From contig NC_061513.1 of NCBI RefSeq assembly GCF_022539505.1, positions 183,612,017-183,676,016 of the forward strand: 64,000 nucleotides of DNA, read 5' to 3'. Of the stretch, positions 31,449-43,947 are shown piece after piece (within the stretch, counting starts at the first letter, position 1; each line of letters starts with the position of its first letter). The notes beneath the pieces are model-generated. The model was not told where the DNA came from. It saw only the letters and a list, made by a program, of their open reading frames with translations, and searched no databases. Made by a program: the position numbers and the translations under genes. Source of the DNA: Lolium rigidum. Taxonomy: Eukaryota; Streptophyta; Magnoliopsida; Poales; Poaceae.

Positions 31449-31458
31449 GAAATTTGCT

Positions 31459-33062
31459 TGATGCGTGTAGTTGACATGTCCGTTGGGAACCCCAAGAGGA
31501 AGGTGTGATGCGCACAGTAGCAAGTTTCCCTCAGTAAGAAACCAAGGTTTAATCGAACCAGTAGGAGTCAAGAAGCACGTTGAAGGTTGATGGCGGAGGA
31601 GTGTAGTGCGGCGCAACACCGGGGATTCCGGCGCCAACGTGGAACCTGCACAACACAATCACGGAACTTTGCCCCAACGTAACAGCGAGGTTGTCAATCT
31701 CACCGGCTTGCTGTAAACAAAGGATTAGATGTATAGTGTGGATGATGATGGTTGTTTGCGAAGAACGAGTAAAGAACAATTGCAGCGGTTTGTATTTCGG
31801 ATGTAAAGAATAGGACCGGGGTCCACGGATCACTAGCGGTGTCTCTCCCATAAGATAGCGAGATGTTGGGTGAACAAATTACAGTTGGGCAATTGACAAA
31901 TAAAGAAGGCATAACAATGCACATACATATATCATGATGAGTACTATGAGATTTAATCGGGGCATTACGATAAAGTACATAGACCGCTATCCGAGCATGC
32001 ATCTATGCCTAAAAAGTCCACCTTCGAGGTTATCATCCGAACCCCCTCCGGTATTAAGTTGTAAACAACGGACAATTGCATTAAGTATGGTGCGTAATGT
32101 AATCAACACAAATATCCTTAGACAAAGCATCGATGTTTTATCCCTAGTGGCAACAGCACATCCACAACCTTAGAACTTTACTATCACTCGTCCCAGATTT
32201 AATGGAGGCATGAACCCACTATCGAGCATAAATACCCCCTCTTGGAGTCACAAGTATCAACTTGGCCAGAGCCTCTACTAGCAACGGAGAGCATGCAAGA
32301 ACATAAATAACATATATGATAGATTGATAATCAACTTGACATAGTATTCAATATTCATCGGATCCCAACAAACACAACATGTAGGATTACAAATAGATGA
32401 TCTTGATCATGATAGGCAGCTCACAAGATCTAACATGATAGCACAATGGGGAGAAGACGACCATCTAGCTACTGCTATGGACCCATGGTCCAGGGGTGGA
32501 CTACTCACACATCGATCCGGAGGCGATCATGGCGATGAAGAGACCTCCGGGAGATGATTCCCCTCTCCGGCAGGGTGCCGGAGGCGATCTCCTGAATCCC
32601 CCGAGATGGGATTGGCGGCGGCGGCGTCTCCGGAAGGTTTTCCGTATCGTGGCTCTCGGTGCTCGGGGGTTTCGCGACGAAGACTATATGTAGGCGGAAG
32701 GGCGGGTCGGGGGCCACACGAGGGCCCCACACGCCAGGGCCGCGCGGCCGGCACTCGGGCCGCGCCGCCCTGTTGTGGCGGCGCCTCGTGGCCCCACTTC
32801 GTAAGTCCTCCGGTCTTCCGGAAGCTTCGTGGAAACATAGGCCCTCGGGCGTTGATTTCGTCCAATTCCGAGAATATTTCCTTACTAGGATTTCTGAAAC
32901 CAAAAACAGCGAGAAAACAAGCAAGCGGCTCTTCGGCATCTCGTCAATAGGTTAGTGCCGGAAAATGCATAACTATGACATATAAAGTGTATAAAACATG
33001 TGAGTATCATCATAAAAGTAGCATGGAACATAAGAAATTATAGATACGTTTGGGACGTATCA
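31459..33062 (-). repeat. Element 1 5' LTR (right side)
   Basis: 1604 bp, starting TGATGCGTG and ending GGGACGTATCA in plus orientation. Several open frames on both strands (for example 32496-32955) occur identically in every LTR of this family and are not genes. Confidence 0.92.
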
Positions 33063-33342
33063 GACGTCGTCGTTATGCTCCTGGCCTCTTAGGCCTTTTG
33101 CTATCTTGCTATTTAGAATAGCATAACTTTGCTTCCGTTGATTGATGAAATGTCAGGTCAGTGACCTCTTCTTGTAATACTTTGGTTTTTCGCTCAGTTA
33201 TGAGCTTGTATTACTTCTTTGAGTCGTAGAGTCACTGTTGTGTTACCGATTCTCGGCCTGTAGGCCCTAGAAATCTAGGTTAGGCTTATGCCAGATGGAG
33301 ATCTGGGTTTGTCTAGCATACGACCTCCGGGGGTTCCCGGCA
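33063..33342 (+). repeat. Element A 5' LTR remnant, right piece
   Basis: Begins with the target duplication GACGT of element 1, then matches 52609-52888 of the 3' LTR. It ends TTCCCGGCA before the primer-binding site. Confidence 0.85.
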
Positions 33343-33347
33343 GGTTT

Positions 33348-33359
33348 TGGTATTAGAGC
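33348..33359 (+). promoter_or_regulatory. Primer-binding site of element A (tRNA-Met type)
   Basis: TGGTATTAGAGC matches the common TGGTATCAGAGC site with one change and lies five bases after the LTR end. Confidence 0.8.
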
Positions 33360-36300
33360 AGGATTGCCTGTAGGAAAACCCTTTCTATTGGTCGATGTTG
33401 AGTCTAGTGGTTGTGAAAACTATTTGAAAGCTAAAAATATTTGCGAAAATATGATTAGGATTCTTTTTACTCCTTATCTGGTATCACTCTAATTCAGTGT
33501 CACACCTTACCTTGTGTTGATTTGGAAAAGTTTTACCATCTCTTCTGGTCTTCCAAAGCTTAGGTGCTTGAAGAGCAGGTCGTTTCTTAACCAGTTGACC
33601 TAGTGTTGAGTTCTCTAAAGTCTTGTGTGTTCCTTGTTCTTTCTTTGTTTCATTTCAATCGAGAGATTCCCTTCCATCAGGATCTCTCTACTTTGTGGGT
33701 TCCACATAATTCTGTTCTAGGCTTCGAGATTTCCTTTCACCTCGGATGTCTCCTTTCCTTTTTATTGGATACTTCTGAAGCTAGCTATGGCTTCTTGGAA
33801 GTTACCTTGTGATTACTGCCTCGAAGTGTCCTTTGTGTCACTCAGATAGTAGTTGCTCCTTTTTCTATGTTTTAACCCTTAAACTTGAACCGAAGGTCCC
33901 GGATTGTGCTGGGTTCACTCATTATGAACTTAGTACATGATGTTGGCCTTTAACCCAAGATCCCTTCTATTTGATCCATGTTGTATATGTTGGTCAAATA
34001 TTACATTAGGATGGCTAACTTCTAAATCCATCTATCCTTCAAGCTTGTGGTTAATGTCGTGATTGAATTGCGGCAGCAAAGACCTTCCTACCATTAGCTA
34101 TGGCAAAGGTTCTTTCATGGAACCAAATGGATCATGACAAGAATGCTCTGTGTGAGTCTCACATCTATGTCCGTGACTCTGCCACCCCTCCCTTTTTATC
34201 ATGAGTTCATCAAGAGTGTTTTTTTGTGCATCTACCTCTCAAGATTTCTAATCATGTTCATGTTCCTCCTCTTAGTTGCTTTTCGGCCTTTGTCTGCTAG
34301 TTAGCAGCCAAGTTGTAAATGTGCATTGGAATCTTCTAGTGCATGTTACACATGTGGTCTTCCAAGACATTTCACTTCGAGATGTCAGGAGAAACAAACT
34401 CCAGTACCTCGTCCATTTCTAGGACCCGATCAAAGTGTTGTAAATTGCAGAATGTGGGGTTTATGCACCTTATGTTCTGCTATACTTTAGAGTATCACAC
34501 CCTTTTATATCTATAGGTCGTGCTGAGTTTCATGGACTTATTGATGAAGAGATGCTCTTACATATCTTTATCGCCCTTCTTCCGAGCTGTCCGTGCTTGG
34601 GAATGTTGGGGTGTATGTATTGATGCGGCCATTCAAGATTCTAGGTAATTATTCTTATTGCTTTTAATTCCAAGGACGTTTTTGTCATCCTTGGCATGGT
34701 TGGTTAACCAATCACCAAGCAAAGTTTGACTGTGTTGCCAAGTCTGTTTGTTGATGTGCACCTTCTTTGGTCTAAGAGTTAGGTTCTTGTCGAAGATCTC
34801 AAGACCACATCCTTTGCTTTGTAAAGCAAGCTTCCCTCTCGAACTCAGTGATATTTCGGTGGTTCGTGATATTCTGGATGTCTTTTCGGAAGTATCGCCA
34901 TATTGCCACATGACCGTGTTGTCAGGTTCGTGAGTAGGCTGGTTCTCTGAATCACTACTTCTCCAAGAAACCCTGCTGGATATCCTGGACTACTTGGTTG
35001 AGCTTAAACAACAACTTGGAGAGTTGAAAGACAAAAGCTCTATCAGGCTTGTTCCTTCCTAAAGTGATGTCTAGTTTCGTTCGTGTTGAAGTAAGGAAAT
35101 ATCTCCTTTATGGATATGTTACCTTCCAAGTCTTTGATTTGAGCTTGGGATATCCTCAAATCAAACTCAGTTCCAAGGACTATCTTGATGGTGTTTTTAC
35201 TAATGGTGTTTCGCCTGAGTACATCTTCATGCCCTTCTAGTCTGACCAATACTTTTGCCTCGTTCATGCGATATATGAGTCTCTCATTGGAGTGTTTTTA
35301 TAAGTTTGATGTTGATCCCATCGATGAAATTCTTATTTTCTCCATGTCTAAAGAGGTTCACATTGAACAATTGGCACTAATGTTGGAAAATTTTAATAAC
35401 CATCTTTGTGTTACCATGAAGTATGTGTTATGGATGCTAGAAGTGATCTTCTCTCGGTTCACGTGCATTTGCTTGAAAGATGTCGCCGTGGATCCGAGTA
35501 GAGTTCCGTTTATTTACCTCGGGAATCATCGCAATTCGGTCATGCATGTGCGGATTATTCTTGAGATGGAACGTTGTTACCTCCATTTTATTAAAAAGTT
35601 CATCTATGCACACTAAGCCACTGTCTGGTTTGTTCAAGAAAGAGAAGAAGCTTAAGTACTTCAATATCTTCTATGATGTCCCCACCAGGACTCAATTGTG
35701 TTACATTGCAAGCTCATGTGCACGCAATTGCCTTTGGCAGGCGCAACCACATGTATTACGCAATATAGCTCAATATTTTGGAGCTTGAAATTGTAGTCTA
35801 TATCTTGAGAATCTAGCAACTTTACCTTGGTGTTAGCTGTTGCAAATTTTCATTTGGACATGCTAAGTCTGAAATATCTTTACACCTAACCTAAGATGAA
35901 CCTCAAGCGAGCAACGATGGTTAGTGTTTCTCAAGGATTCATGACATAGGTCTATTTGTAATCCCGGCAAGATTAATGATGTGGTTAACACAATTAGTCG
36001 GAAGATCTTATGTCATAATATCTTGCATCATCAAGAAAAACCACTCTCCATAAGGACCTTGTGCGACTTATTCTATAAGTTGCCCTTATGATGTCTTTTC
36101 AATTCCGAAGTCTGACCTTCACTTGATGACCTATTGAAGGCTCGTCACAAGTCTGATATTGGTGTCTAGAATATCAAGGAGAACATTAGAAGCAGAGTTG
36201 CTAAATATCTCTCGGTCAATCACTCAAAATCATTTCTCCGGTGACAACAACTTCGTTCGGAGAAACTTCACTCCCCGCTGATCCTTGGCACTTCAGTAGC

Positions 36301-36774
36301 CAGTGCTTTCCCCCTTCCTGTTGTTTGTACCTGAAGTTCCAATCAATTCACACGTTGTGTGCATTCGTCAGCCATCCAGGGCCCCAGCCTTTTGAATACA
36401 CTTCAATCGTTTCATGCATCCTTGCCCGAAGAGTGACTATGATTTGTAAATCCAAAGTTTATCTTGTTGGATAATCATTCGTGCTTCTACGAGTCACCCT
36501 CTCTAAGAGTGCCTCGTCATGGTAGCAAAGGCAGTTTAACTCCTCGGTACCTTGTCCTTCGTATTCTTGTAAAGCGTGGAGCAATTGTCTACCAAAAATT
36601 TGAAAATTCTTTCGTCACCTCCGCTACCTTGACGTGGTTCATGTTTGTCAACTCAAGAGTTGTTTATGAATACTACTTCCATGAGTTGACCATGATATAC
36701 TCGATCTTTGTGAAGATCCACCGTCTAGTGTCATTCCCTCTTTCCTTTAGAGTGAAGAAAGCAAAATGAAGAGC
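33360..36774 (+). pseudogene. Element A gag-pol relic, copy 1 (Tekay/Del-like)
   Basis: No long frame is open, but ordered landmarks of a Gypsy polyprotein survive. A gag zinc knuckle lies at 34344-34385 (CYTCGLPRHFTSRC, CX2CX4HX4C). The region before RT reads SVVRDILDVFSEV at about 34858. An RT block has LTNTFASFMRYMS and, at 35317-35340, PIDEILIFS, a degraded form of the FIDDILIFS active site. DPSRV follows at about 35490, matching the end of RT. Integrase is barely recognisable. Large internal deletions have occurred. The same dead sequence recurs at 39255-42660, so the decay predates copying or both are one locus. Confidence 0.75.
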
Positions 36775-36876
36775 TCTTCATGGTGTTGCGGGTCGAGTTT
36801 CTTCATGGTGTTGTGGATTAGTTTCCTCATGGTGTTGGGGATCAACTTCTTCATGGCGTCGTGGATCAACCTCTTC
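36775..36876. repeat. 24-bp tandem repeat at the 3' end of element A interior, copy 1
   Basis: Four imperfect units built on CTTCATGGTGTTG.GGATCA. Antisense translation gives a His-His-Glu-Glu-x-x-Pro-Gln pattern. The second copy is at 42661-42760. Confidence 0.8.
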
Positions 36877-36992
36877 AAGAAGGAAGATTGTCGTGGTATC
36901 AACAATATCGTTGAAGACCGCTGTAGTCATTGTTACCTTCTCTATTCCTACCTTGGAATCTCGAGACGAGATTCTTTTAAGGGGGATAGATC

Positions 36993-39045
36993 TGTAACAC
37001 CACTGTTTTAGTTAAACCTAATTAGGTTTGATTGTGTATCATGAGCATCATGTTATTTTCCTAAGAAAAATGCATTGAAGTGAAATATTTGAAAACCCTA
37101 ATGTTGGTTTGAATCTCTCCTTGTATTCAAATGCTCCAAAGTGTTCAAAAGTTTTCAAACAAAATACATGGCCATAAATATATTTTGAAGGCCATGGATA
37201 GTTTCCAAAGTTTAAAGAAGTTTGAAACTTCATACAGATTTCAAATACCAAAAAGAGTTTGGAAACAAAAATAAAAACAGAATTTGAGAAAGAAAAGAGA
37301 GAAACTCTCCTTTCTCTCTCTCTCTAGGCTGGCAGCCCATCTTACCTCCCCCTTTCTCCACTTGGGCTCACCCCAACCGAGCCCAGCCAAACCCCAAGAG
37401 GTTTTTCGCAAAAGAACCATCATCCCCGCGCCTCCAAGCAGCTCTGGGGCGCCTCCGCCGCCGCCCGATGCTCCTCCTCGCCATGGAGATGCCCGCCGTC
37501 GCCCCCGGCGGCTATAAAGCCCTCTGGCGCCGCCACAGCAACCCTATCAAATCCCCATTTCCACTCCCCTGCTCTCTCTCGCGCGCATGGGAGAAACCCT
37601 AGCCCACAGTAGGTCCGGCCACGGCCTAGTGTCGCTGTTGCCGGCCTCCCCGAGCTCCACCGACCACGCCATCCTCTCTGCCTCGCCGCCACGACCCTCC
37701 CCGTCGAAGGAATCGATGCGGGGTGCCGTGAATCAACGCCTCCACGCCTTTCTTCCTCGCGAGATGGTCGCCGCATCCATGAAGCCCTCATCGTCGGCAG
37801 GCCTCCTCCGCCCACGCCGATAGCTCATGAGCTCCGCGGTGAGCTCCTCTACCCGTCGGTGCTCTCGGCCCTCTCCCTAGCCCTCTGGTCCACTCCCGCC
37901 ATGTACGCCTGCCCCGGCCGCCGCTCAGAATCACCGCCGACGATGCTCCGGCCACTCCCAGCTAACACCGCCACCAGCAGTCGACGCGGCATCCCTAGGC
38001 GCGTCCAAAGAGCCTCCCCGCGTCCGGGGAGCGCCCTAGCACCTCCTCGCTATGGTCACCGGCGCCGGTCGCCGGAGTTGACCACCGTCAGTTGACCGCC
38101 GTGGGGCCCGCCCTTTTCTCCTTTTATTTTTATTATTTTATGTAAAATAAAAATCCATGACATGTGGGCCCTCTCGCCATGTTTTTAATAATTTTCAAAA
38201 TATTTAGTAAAAAGAATAAAACCACGACATGTGGGTCCAGTTCGTGCTGATTTTAATTATTTTCCGGAAGTTTCGAGAAATGATTTAAAATGAATAAAAC
38301 TTGTAAAATTCATAACTGTTTCATTTTAAATCAGAAAATATGTATAATACATAAAAATTCAGGAAAAATGAGATCTACATTTTGGTAGAAAAATCATGCA
38401 TTGTTAAACAACTTAGAACCTAGTTGTTTTAGAAGAACTTAATCAACCCCTCCGAGGCTCCGAACTACTAACCCTAGTCTCGTCGGATCCCAGGTTAAAT
38501 TGATGATCATGTCTTAGGGTTAGTTCAACACCTTTAACATGTCATATCATCATTCTTGTATGTGCATTGCATCGATGCCATGTGTTGATTGTCGTCCCGC
38601 CTTTCCGGTGTTTGATTCTTCGCGTTCGATAGAGCAAGTGCCGAGACGATGAAGATCGACAACGACGAAGATCAATACTTGTGCATCGACGAACAAGTCA
38701 AGCATGGGATCTCCGAAGATCCATATCGGTTTGTCGTGGACAAAGGCAAGCCCTAGCCTGGTTCATATTATGATTTCGAAATACTTTTACTTTTGGTTCC
38801 TACATATTACATTCATTTCCAATATGTTTTATCGAGCAGTATAGTTATCCTATGTGTCTTACATTTACCATCCTTGTAGCCTAAATACTCCGATCCACAG
38901 CTCCCAACAAGACTAGATTTGAGCTATGTGTGCATCGCTAGAGCCGTTATATCGAATATGCTTAGCCATGCTTGGTTGACGCAGTCCCGATCCATTGAAC
39001 TCGGATCATGGGGAAAAGGTGGAAAAGGTTTTCAAAGTGCATCAT
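36993..39045 (+). repeat. Element A 3' LTR, copy 1 (broken at its right end)
   Basis: Starts TGTAACACCACTG after a TTTTAAGGGGGATAGATC purine-rich stretch. It has a TATA box at 37511 and a GC-rich transcribed part (37410-38100) whose short open frames recur in the second LTR copy and are not genes. It is cut at 39045 by a new element. Confidence 0.85.
37511..37520 (+). promoter_or_regulatory. TATA box of element A LTR, copy 1
   Basis: GCTATAAAGC, upstream of GC-rich leader sequence. The second LTR copy has it at about 43397-43406. Confidence 0.6.
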
Positions 39046-39154
39046 TGTTGCGGTCAGAAACCCACCGGCGGGCGCGGCCGGCAACACAGGTAGAGCCGGG
39101 AACAACTAGGGCTGCGGCTGGCCCCGGTCCTCGCAGCGACGGCCCGCAAAGCCT
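39046..39154. mobile_element. Left end of an unidentified element ending at the gap
   Basis: The intact LTR copy reads GCATCATACAGGGC at 51867-51880; here GCATCAT is followed by TGTTGCGGTCAGAAACCCAC, which is foreign and starts TG like an LTR. Only 109 bp are present before the Ns. Confidence 0.6.
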
Positions 39155-39254
39155 NNNNNNNNNNNNNNNNNNNNNNNNNNNNNNNNNNNNNNNNNNNNNN
39201 NNNNNNNNNNNNNNNNNNNNNNNNNNNNNNNNNNNNNNNNNNNNNNNNNNNNNN
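39155..39254. other. Assembly gap of exactly 100 N
   Basis: Exactly 100 N is the usual placeholder for a scaffold join of unknown size. An apparent frame (38919-39404) crosses it and is meaningless. Confidence 0.98.
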
Positions 39255-42200
39255 GTAGGAAAACCCTTTCTATTGGTCGATGTTGAGTCTAGTGGTTGTG
39301 AAAACTATTTGAAAGCTAAAAATATTTGCGAAAATATGATTAGGATTCTTTTACTCCTTATACGGTATCACTCTAATTCAGTGTCACACCTTACCTTGTG
39401 TTGATTTGGAAAAGTTTTACCATCTCTTACGGTCTTCCAAAGCTTAGGTGCTTGAAGAGCAGGTCGTTTCTTAACCAGTTGACCTAGTGTTGAGTTCTCT
39501 AAAGTCTTGTGTGTTCCTTGTTCTTTCTTTGTTTCATTTCAATCGAGAGATTCCCTTCCATCAGGATCTCTCTACTTTGTGGGTTCCACATAATTCTGTT
39601 CTAGGCTTCGAGATTTCCTTTCACCTCGGATGTCTCCTTTCCTTTTTATTGGATACTTCTGAAGCTAGCTATGGCTTCTTGGAAGTTACCTTGTGATTAC
39701 TTGCCTCGAAGTGTCCTTTGTGTCACTCAGATAGTAGTTGCTCCTTTTTCTATGTTTTAACCCTTAAACTTGAACCGAAGGTCCCGGATTGTGCTGGGTT
39801 CACTCATTATGAACTTAGTACATGATGTTGGCCTTTAACCCAAGATCCCTTCTATTTGATCCATGTTGTATATGTTGGTCAAATATTACATTAGGATGGC
39901 TAACTTCTAAATCCATCTATCCTTCAAGCTTGTGGTTAATGTCGTGATTGAATTGCGGCAGCAAAGACCTTCCTACCATTAGCTATGGCAAAGGTTCTTT
40001 CATGGAACCAAATGGATCATGACAAGAATGCTCTGTGTGAGTCTCACATCTATGTCAGTGACTACTGCCACCCCTCCCTTTTTATCATGAGTTCATCAAG
40101 AGTGTTTTTTTGTGCATCTACCTCTCAAGATTTCTAATCATGTTCATGTTCCTCCTCTTAGTTGCTTTTCGGCCTTTGTCCGCTGGTTAGCGAGCCAAGT
40201 TGTAAATGTGCATTGGAATCTTCTAGTGCATGTTACACATGTGGTCTTCCAAGACATTTCACTTCGAGATGTCGGGAGAAACAAACTCCGAGTACCTCGT
40301 CCATTTCTAGGACCCGATCAAAGTGTTGTAAATTGCGAGAATGTGGGGTTTATGCACCTTATGTTCTGCTATACTTTAGAGTATCACACCCTTTTATATC
40401 TATAGGTCGTGCTTGAGTTTCATGGACTTATTGATGAAGAGATGCTCTTACATATCTTTATCGCCCTTCTTCCGAGCTGTCCGTGCTTGGGAATGTTGGG
40501 GTGTATGTATTGATGCGGCCATTCAAGATTCTAGGTAATTATTCTTATTGCTTTTAATTCCAAGGACGTTTTTGTCATCCTTGGCATGGTTGGTTAACCA
40601 ATCACCAAGCAAAGTTTGACTTGTGTTGCCAAGTCTGTTTGTTGATGTGCACCTTCTTTGGTCTAAGAGTTAGGTTCTTGTCGAAGATCTCAAGACCACA
40701 TCCTTTGCTTTGTAAAGCAAGCTTCCCTCTCGAACTCGGTGATATTTCGGTGGTTCGTGATATTACGGATGTCTTTTCGGAAGTATCGCCATATTGCCAC
40801 ATGACCGTGTTGTCGGGTTCGTGAGTAGGCTGGTTCTACGAATCACTACTTCTCCAAGAAACCTCGCTGGATATCCTGGACTACTTGGTTGAGCTTAAAC
40901 AACAACTTGGAGAGTTGAAAGACAAAAGCTCTATCAGGCTTGTTCCTTCCTAAAGTGATGTCTAGTTTCGTTCGTGTTGAAGTAAGGAAATATCTCCTTT
41001 ATGGATATGTTACCTTCCAAGTCTTTGATTTGAGCTTGGGATATCCTCAAATCAAACTCAGTTCCAAGGACTATCTTGATGGTGTTTTTACTAATGGTGT
41101 TTCGCTCGAGTACATCTTCATGCCCTTCTAGTCTGACCAATACTTTTGCCTCGTTCATGCGATATATGAGTCTCTCATTGGAGTGTTTTTATAAGTTTGA
41201 TGTTGATCCCATCGATGAAATTCTTATTTTCTCCATGTCTAAAGAGGTTCACATTGAACAATTGGCACTAATGTTGGAAAATTTTAATAACCATCTTTGT
41301 GTTACCATGAAGTATGTGTTATGGATGCTAGAAGTGATCTTCTCTGGTTCACGTGCATTTGCTGAAAGATGTCGCCGTGGATCCGAGTAGAGTTCCGTTT
41401 ATTTACCTCGGGAATCATCGCAATTCGGTCATGCATGTGCGGATTATTCTTGAGATGGAACGTTGTTACCTCCATTTTATTAAAAAGTTCATCTATGCAC
41501 ACTAAGCCACTTGTCTGGTTTGTTCAAGAAAGAGAAGAAGCTTAAGTACTTCAATATCTTCTATGATGTCCCCACCAGGACTCAATTGTGTTACATTGCA
41601 AGCTCATGTGCACGCAATTGCCTTTGGCGAGCGCAACCACATGTATTACGCAATATAGCTCAATATTTTGGAGCTTGAAATTGTAGTCTATATCTTGAGA
41701 ATCTAGCAGCTTTACCTTGGTGTTAGCTGTTGCAAATTTTCATTTGGACATGCTAAGTCTGAAATATCTTTACACCTAACCTAAGCTGAACCTCAAGCAG
41801 CAACGATGGTTAGTGTTTCTCAAGGATTCATGACATAGGTCTATTTGTAATCCCGGCAAGATTAATGATGTGGTTAACACAATTAGTCGGAAGATCTTAT
41901 GTCATAATATCTTGCATCATCAAGAAAAACCACTCTCCATAAGGACCTTGTGCGACTTATTCTATAAGTTGCCCTTATGATGTCTTTTCAATTCCGAAGT
42001 CTGACCTTCACTTGATGACCTATTGAAGGCTCGTCACAAGTCTGATATTGGTGTCTAGAATATCAAGGAGAACATTAGAAGCAGAGTTGCTAAATATCTC
42101 TCGGTCAATCACTCAAAATCATTTCTCCGGTGACAACAACTTCGTTCGGAGAAACTTCACTCCCGCTGATCCTTGGCACTTCGATAGCAGGTGCTTTCCC

Positions 42201-42660
42201 CTTCTCGTTGTTTGTACACGAAGTTCCAATCAATTCACACGTTGTGTGCATTCGTCGGCCATCCGGGGCCCCGACCTTTTGAATACACTTCAATCGTTTC
42301 ATGCATCCTTGCCCGAAGAGTGACTATGATTTGTAAATCCAAAGTTTATCTTGTTGGATAATCATTCGTGCTTCTACGAGTCACCCTCTCTAAGAGTGCC
42401 TCGTCATGGTAGCAAAGGCAGTTTAACTCCTCGGTACCTTGTCCTTCGTATTCTTGTAAAGCGTGGAGCAATTGTCTACCAAAAAATTGAAAATTCTTTC
42501 GTCACCTCCGCTACCTTGACGTGGTTCATGTTTGTCAACTCAAGAGTTGTTTATGAATACTACTTCCATGAGTTGACCATGATATACTCGATCTTTGTGA
42601 AGATCCACCGTCTAGTGTCATTCCCTCTTTCCTTTAGAGTGAAGAAAGCAAAATGAAGAG
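39255..42660 (+). pseudogene. Element A gag-pol relic, copy 2
   Basis: Almost the same as 33370-36774, starting just after the primer-binding site. The zinc knuckle is at 40231-40272 and the degraded RT active site PIDEILIFS at about 41208. Differences from copy 1 lie almost only at CAG/CTG motifs. The contig seems to start inside this repeat. Confidence 0.75.
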
Positions 42661-42760
42661 CTCTTCATGGTGTTGCGGGTCAGTTTCTTCATGGTGTTGT
42701 GGATTAGTTTCCTCATGGTGTTGGGGATCAACTTCTTCATGGCGTCGTGGATCAACCTCT
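42661..42760. repeat. 24-bp tandem repeat, copy 2
   Basis: As at 36775-36876. The minus-strand frame 42634-42879 encodes the His/Glu/Pro repeat and is not supported as a gene. Confidence 0.8.
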
Positions 42761-42878
42761 TCAAGAAGGAAGATTGTCGTGGTATCAACAATATCGTTGA
42801 AGACCGCTGTAGTCATTGTTACCTTCTCTATTCCTACCTTGGAATCTCGAGACGAGATTCTTTTAAGGGGATAGATCA

Positions 42879-43947
42879 CGTAACACCACTGTTTTAGTTA
42901 AACCTAATTAGGTTTGATTGTGTATCATGAGCATCATGTTATTTTCCTAAGAAAAATGCATTGAAGTGAAATATTTGAAAACCCTAATGTTGGTTTGAAT
43001 CTCTCCTTGTATTCAAATGCTCCAAAGTGTTCAAAAGTTTTCAAACAAAATACATGGCCATAAATATATTTTGAAGGCCATGGATAGTTTCCAAAGTTTA
43101 AAGAAGTTTGAAACTTCATACAGATTTCAAATACCAAAAAGAGTTTGGAAACAAAAATAAAAACAGAATTTGAGAAAGAAAAGAGAGAAACTCTCCTTTC
43201 TCTCTCTCTCTAGAGTCGGCAGCCCATCTTACCTCCCCTTTCTCCACTTGGGCTCACCCCAACCGAGCCCAGCCAAACCCCAAGAGGTTTTTCGCAAAAG
43301 AACCATCATCCCCGCGCATCTAAGCAGCTCGCTGGAGCCTCTGCCGCCGCCCGATGCTCCTCCTCGCCATGGAGATGCCCGCCGTCGCCCCCGGCGGCTA
43401 TAAAGCCCTCTGGCGCCGCCACGACAACCCTATCAAATCCCCATTTCCACTCCCCTGCTCTCTCTCGCGCGCATGGGAGAAACCCTAGCCCACGGTAGGG
43501 TCCGGCCACGGCCTAGTGTCGCTGTTGCCGGCCTCCCCGAGCTCCACCGACCACGCCATCCTCTCTGCCTCGCCGCCACGACCCTCCCCGTCGAAGGAAT
43601 CGATGCGGGGTGCCGTGAATCAACGCCTCCACGCCTTTCTTCCTCGCAGATGGTCGCCGCATCCATGAAGCCCTCATCGTCGGCAGGCCTCCTCCGCCCA
43701 CGCCGATAGCTCATGAGCTCCGCGGTGAGCTCCTCTACCCGTCGGTGCTCTCGGCCCTCTCCCTAGCCCTCTGGTCCACTCCCGCCATGTACGCCTGCCC
43801 CGGCCGCCGCTCAGAATCACCGCCGACGATGCTCCGGCCACTCCCAGCTAACACCGCCACCAGCAGTCGACGCGGCATCCCTAGGCGCGTCCAAAGAGCC
43901 TCCCCGCGCGTCCAGGGAGCGCCCTAGCACCTCCTCGCTGGGGATGC
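42879..43947 (+). repeat. Element A 3' LTR, copy 2, left piece
   Basis: Matches 36993-38050. The start reads CGTAACACC where copy 1 reads TGTAACACC. It is interrupted by element 3 and resumes at 50885. Confidence 0.85.

Larger units (their letters stand above)
17913..33062 (-). mobile_element. Element 1: Sabrina-like Gypsy LTR retrotransposon (gag-protease only)
   Basis: LTRs (17913-26493 including a nested element, and 31459-33062) begin and end TG...CA and the whole is flanked by the 5-bp duplication GACGT (17908-17912, 33063-33067). The element reads on the minus strand: 5' LTR on the right, primer site complementary to tRNA-Asp at 31431-31448, gag-protease at 31207-29097, then 2.6 kb of non-coding DNA and the polypurine tract at 26494-26509. 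There is no reverse transcriptase, RNase H or integrase, so it depends on a partner. Gag resembles the Athila/Sabrina group of grasses. Element 2 is nested in its left LTR. Confidence 0.9.

Noticed and set aside
32496..32955. Plus- and minus-strand frames in the element 1 LTR
   Set aside because: The same frames recur in every LTR of the family; they are LTR leader sequence, not genes.
37420..38095. GC-rich frames in the element A LTR, repeated at 43306-43927
   Set aside because: They lie in the transcribed leader of an LTR, change frame between copies and have no homology I recognise.
38919..39404. 161-codon frame spanning the N gap
   Set aside because: It crosses 100 Ns (read as X) and joins unrelated sequence.
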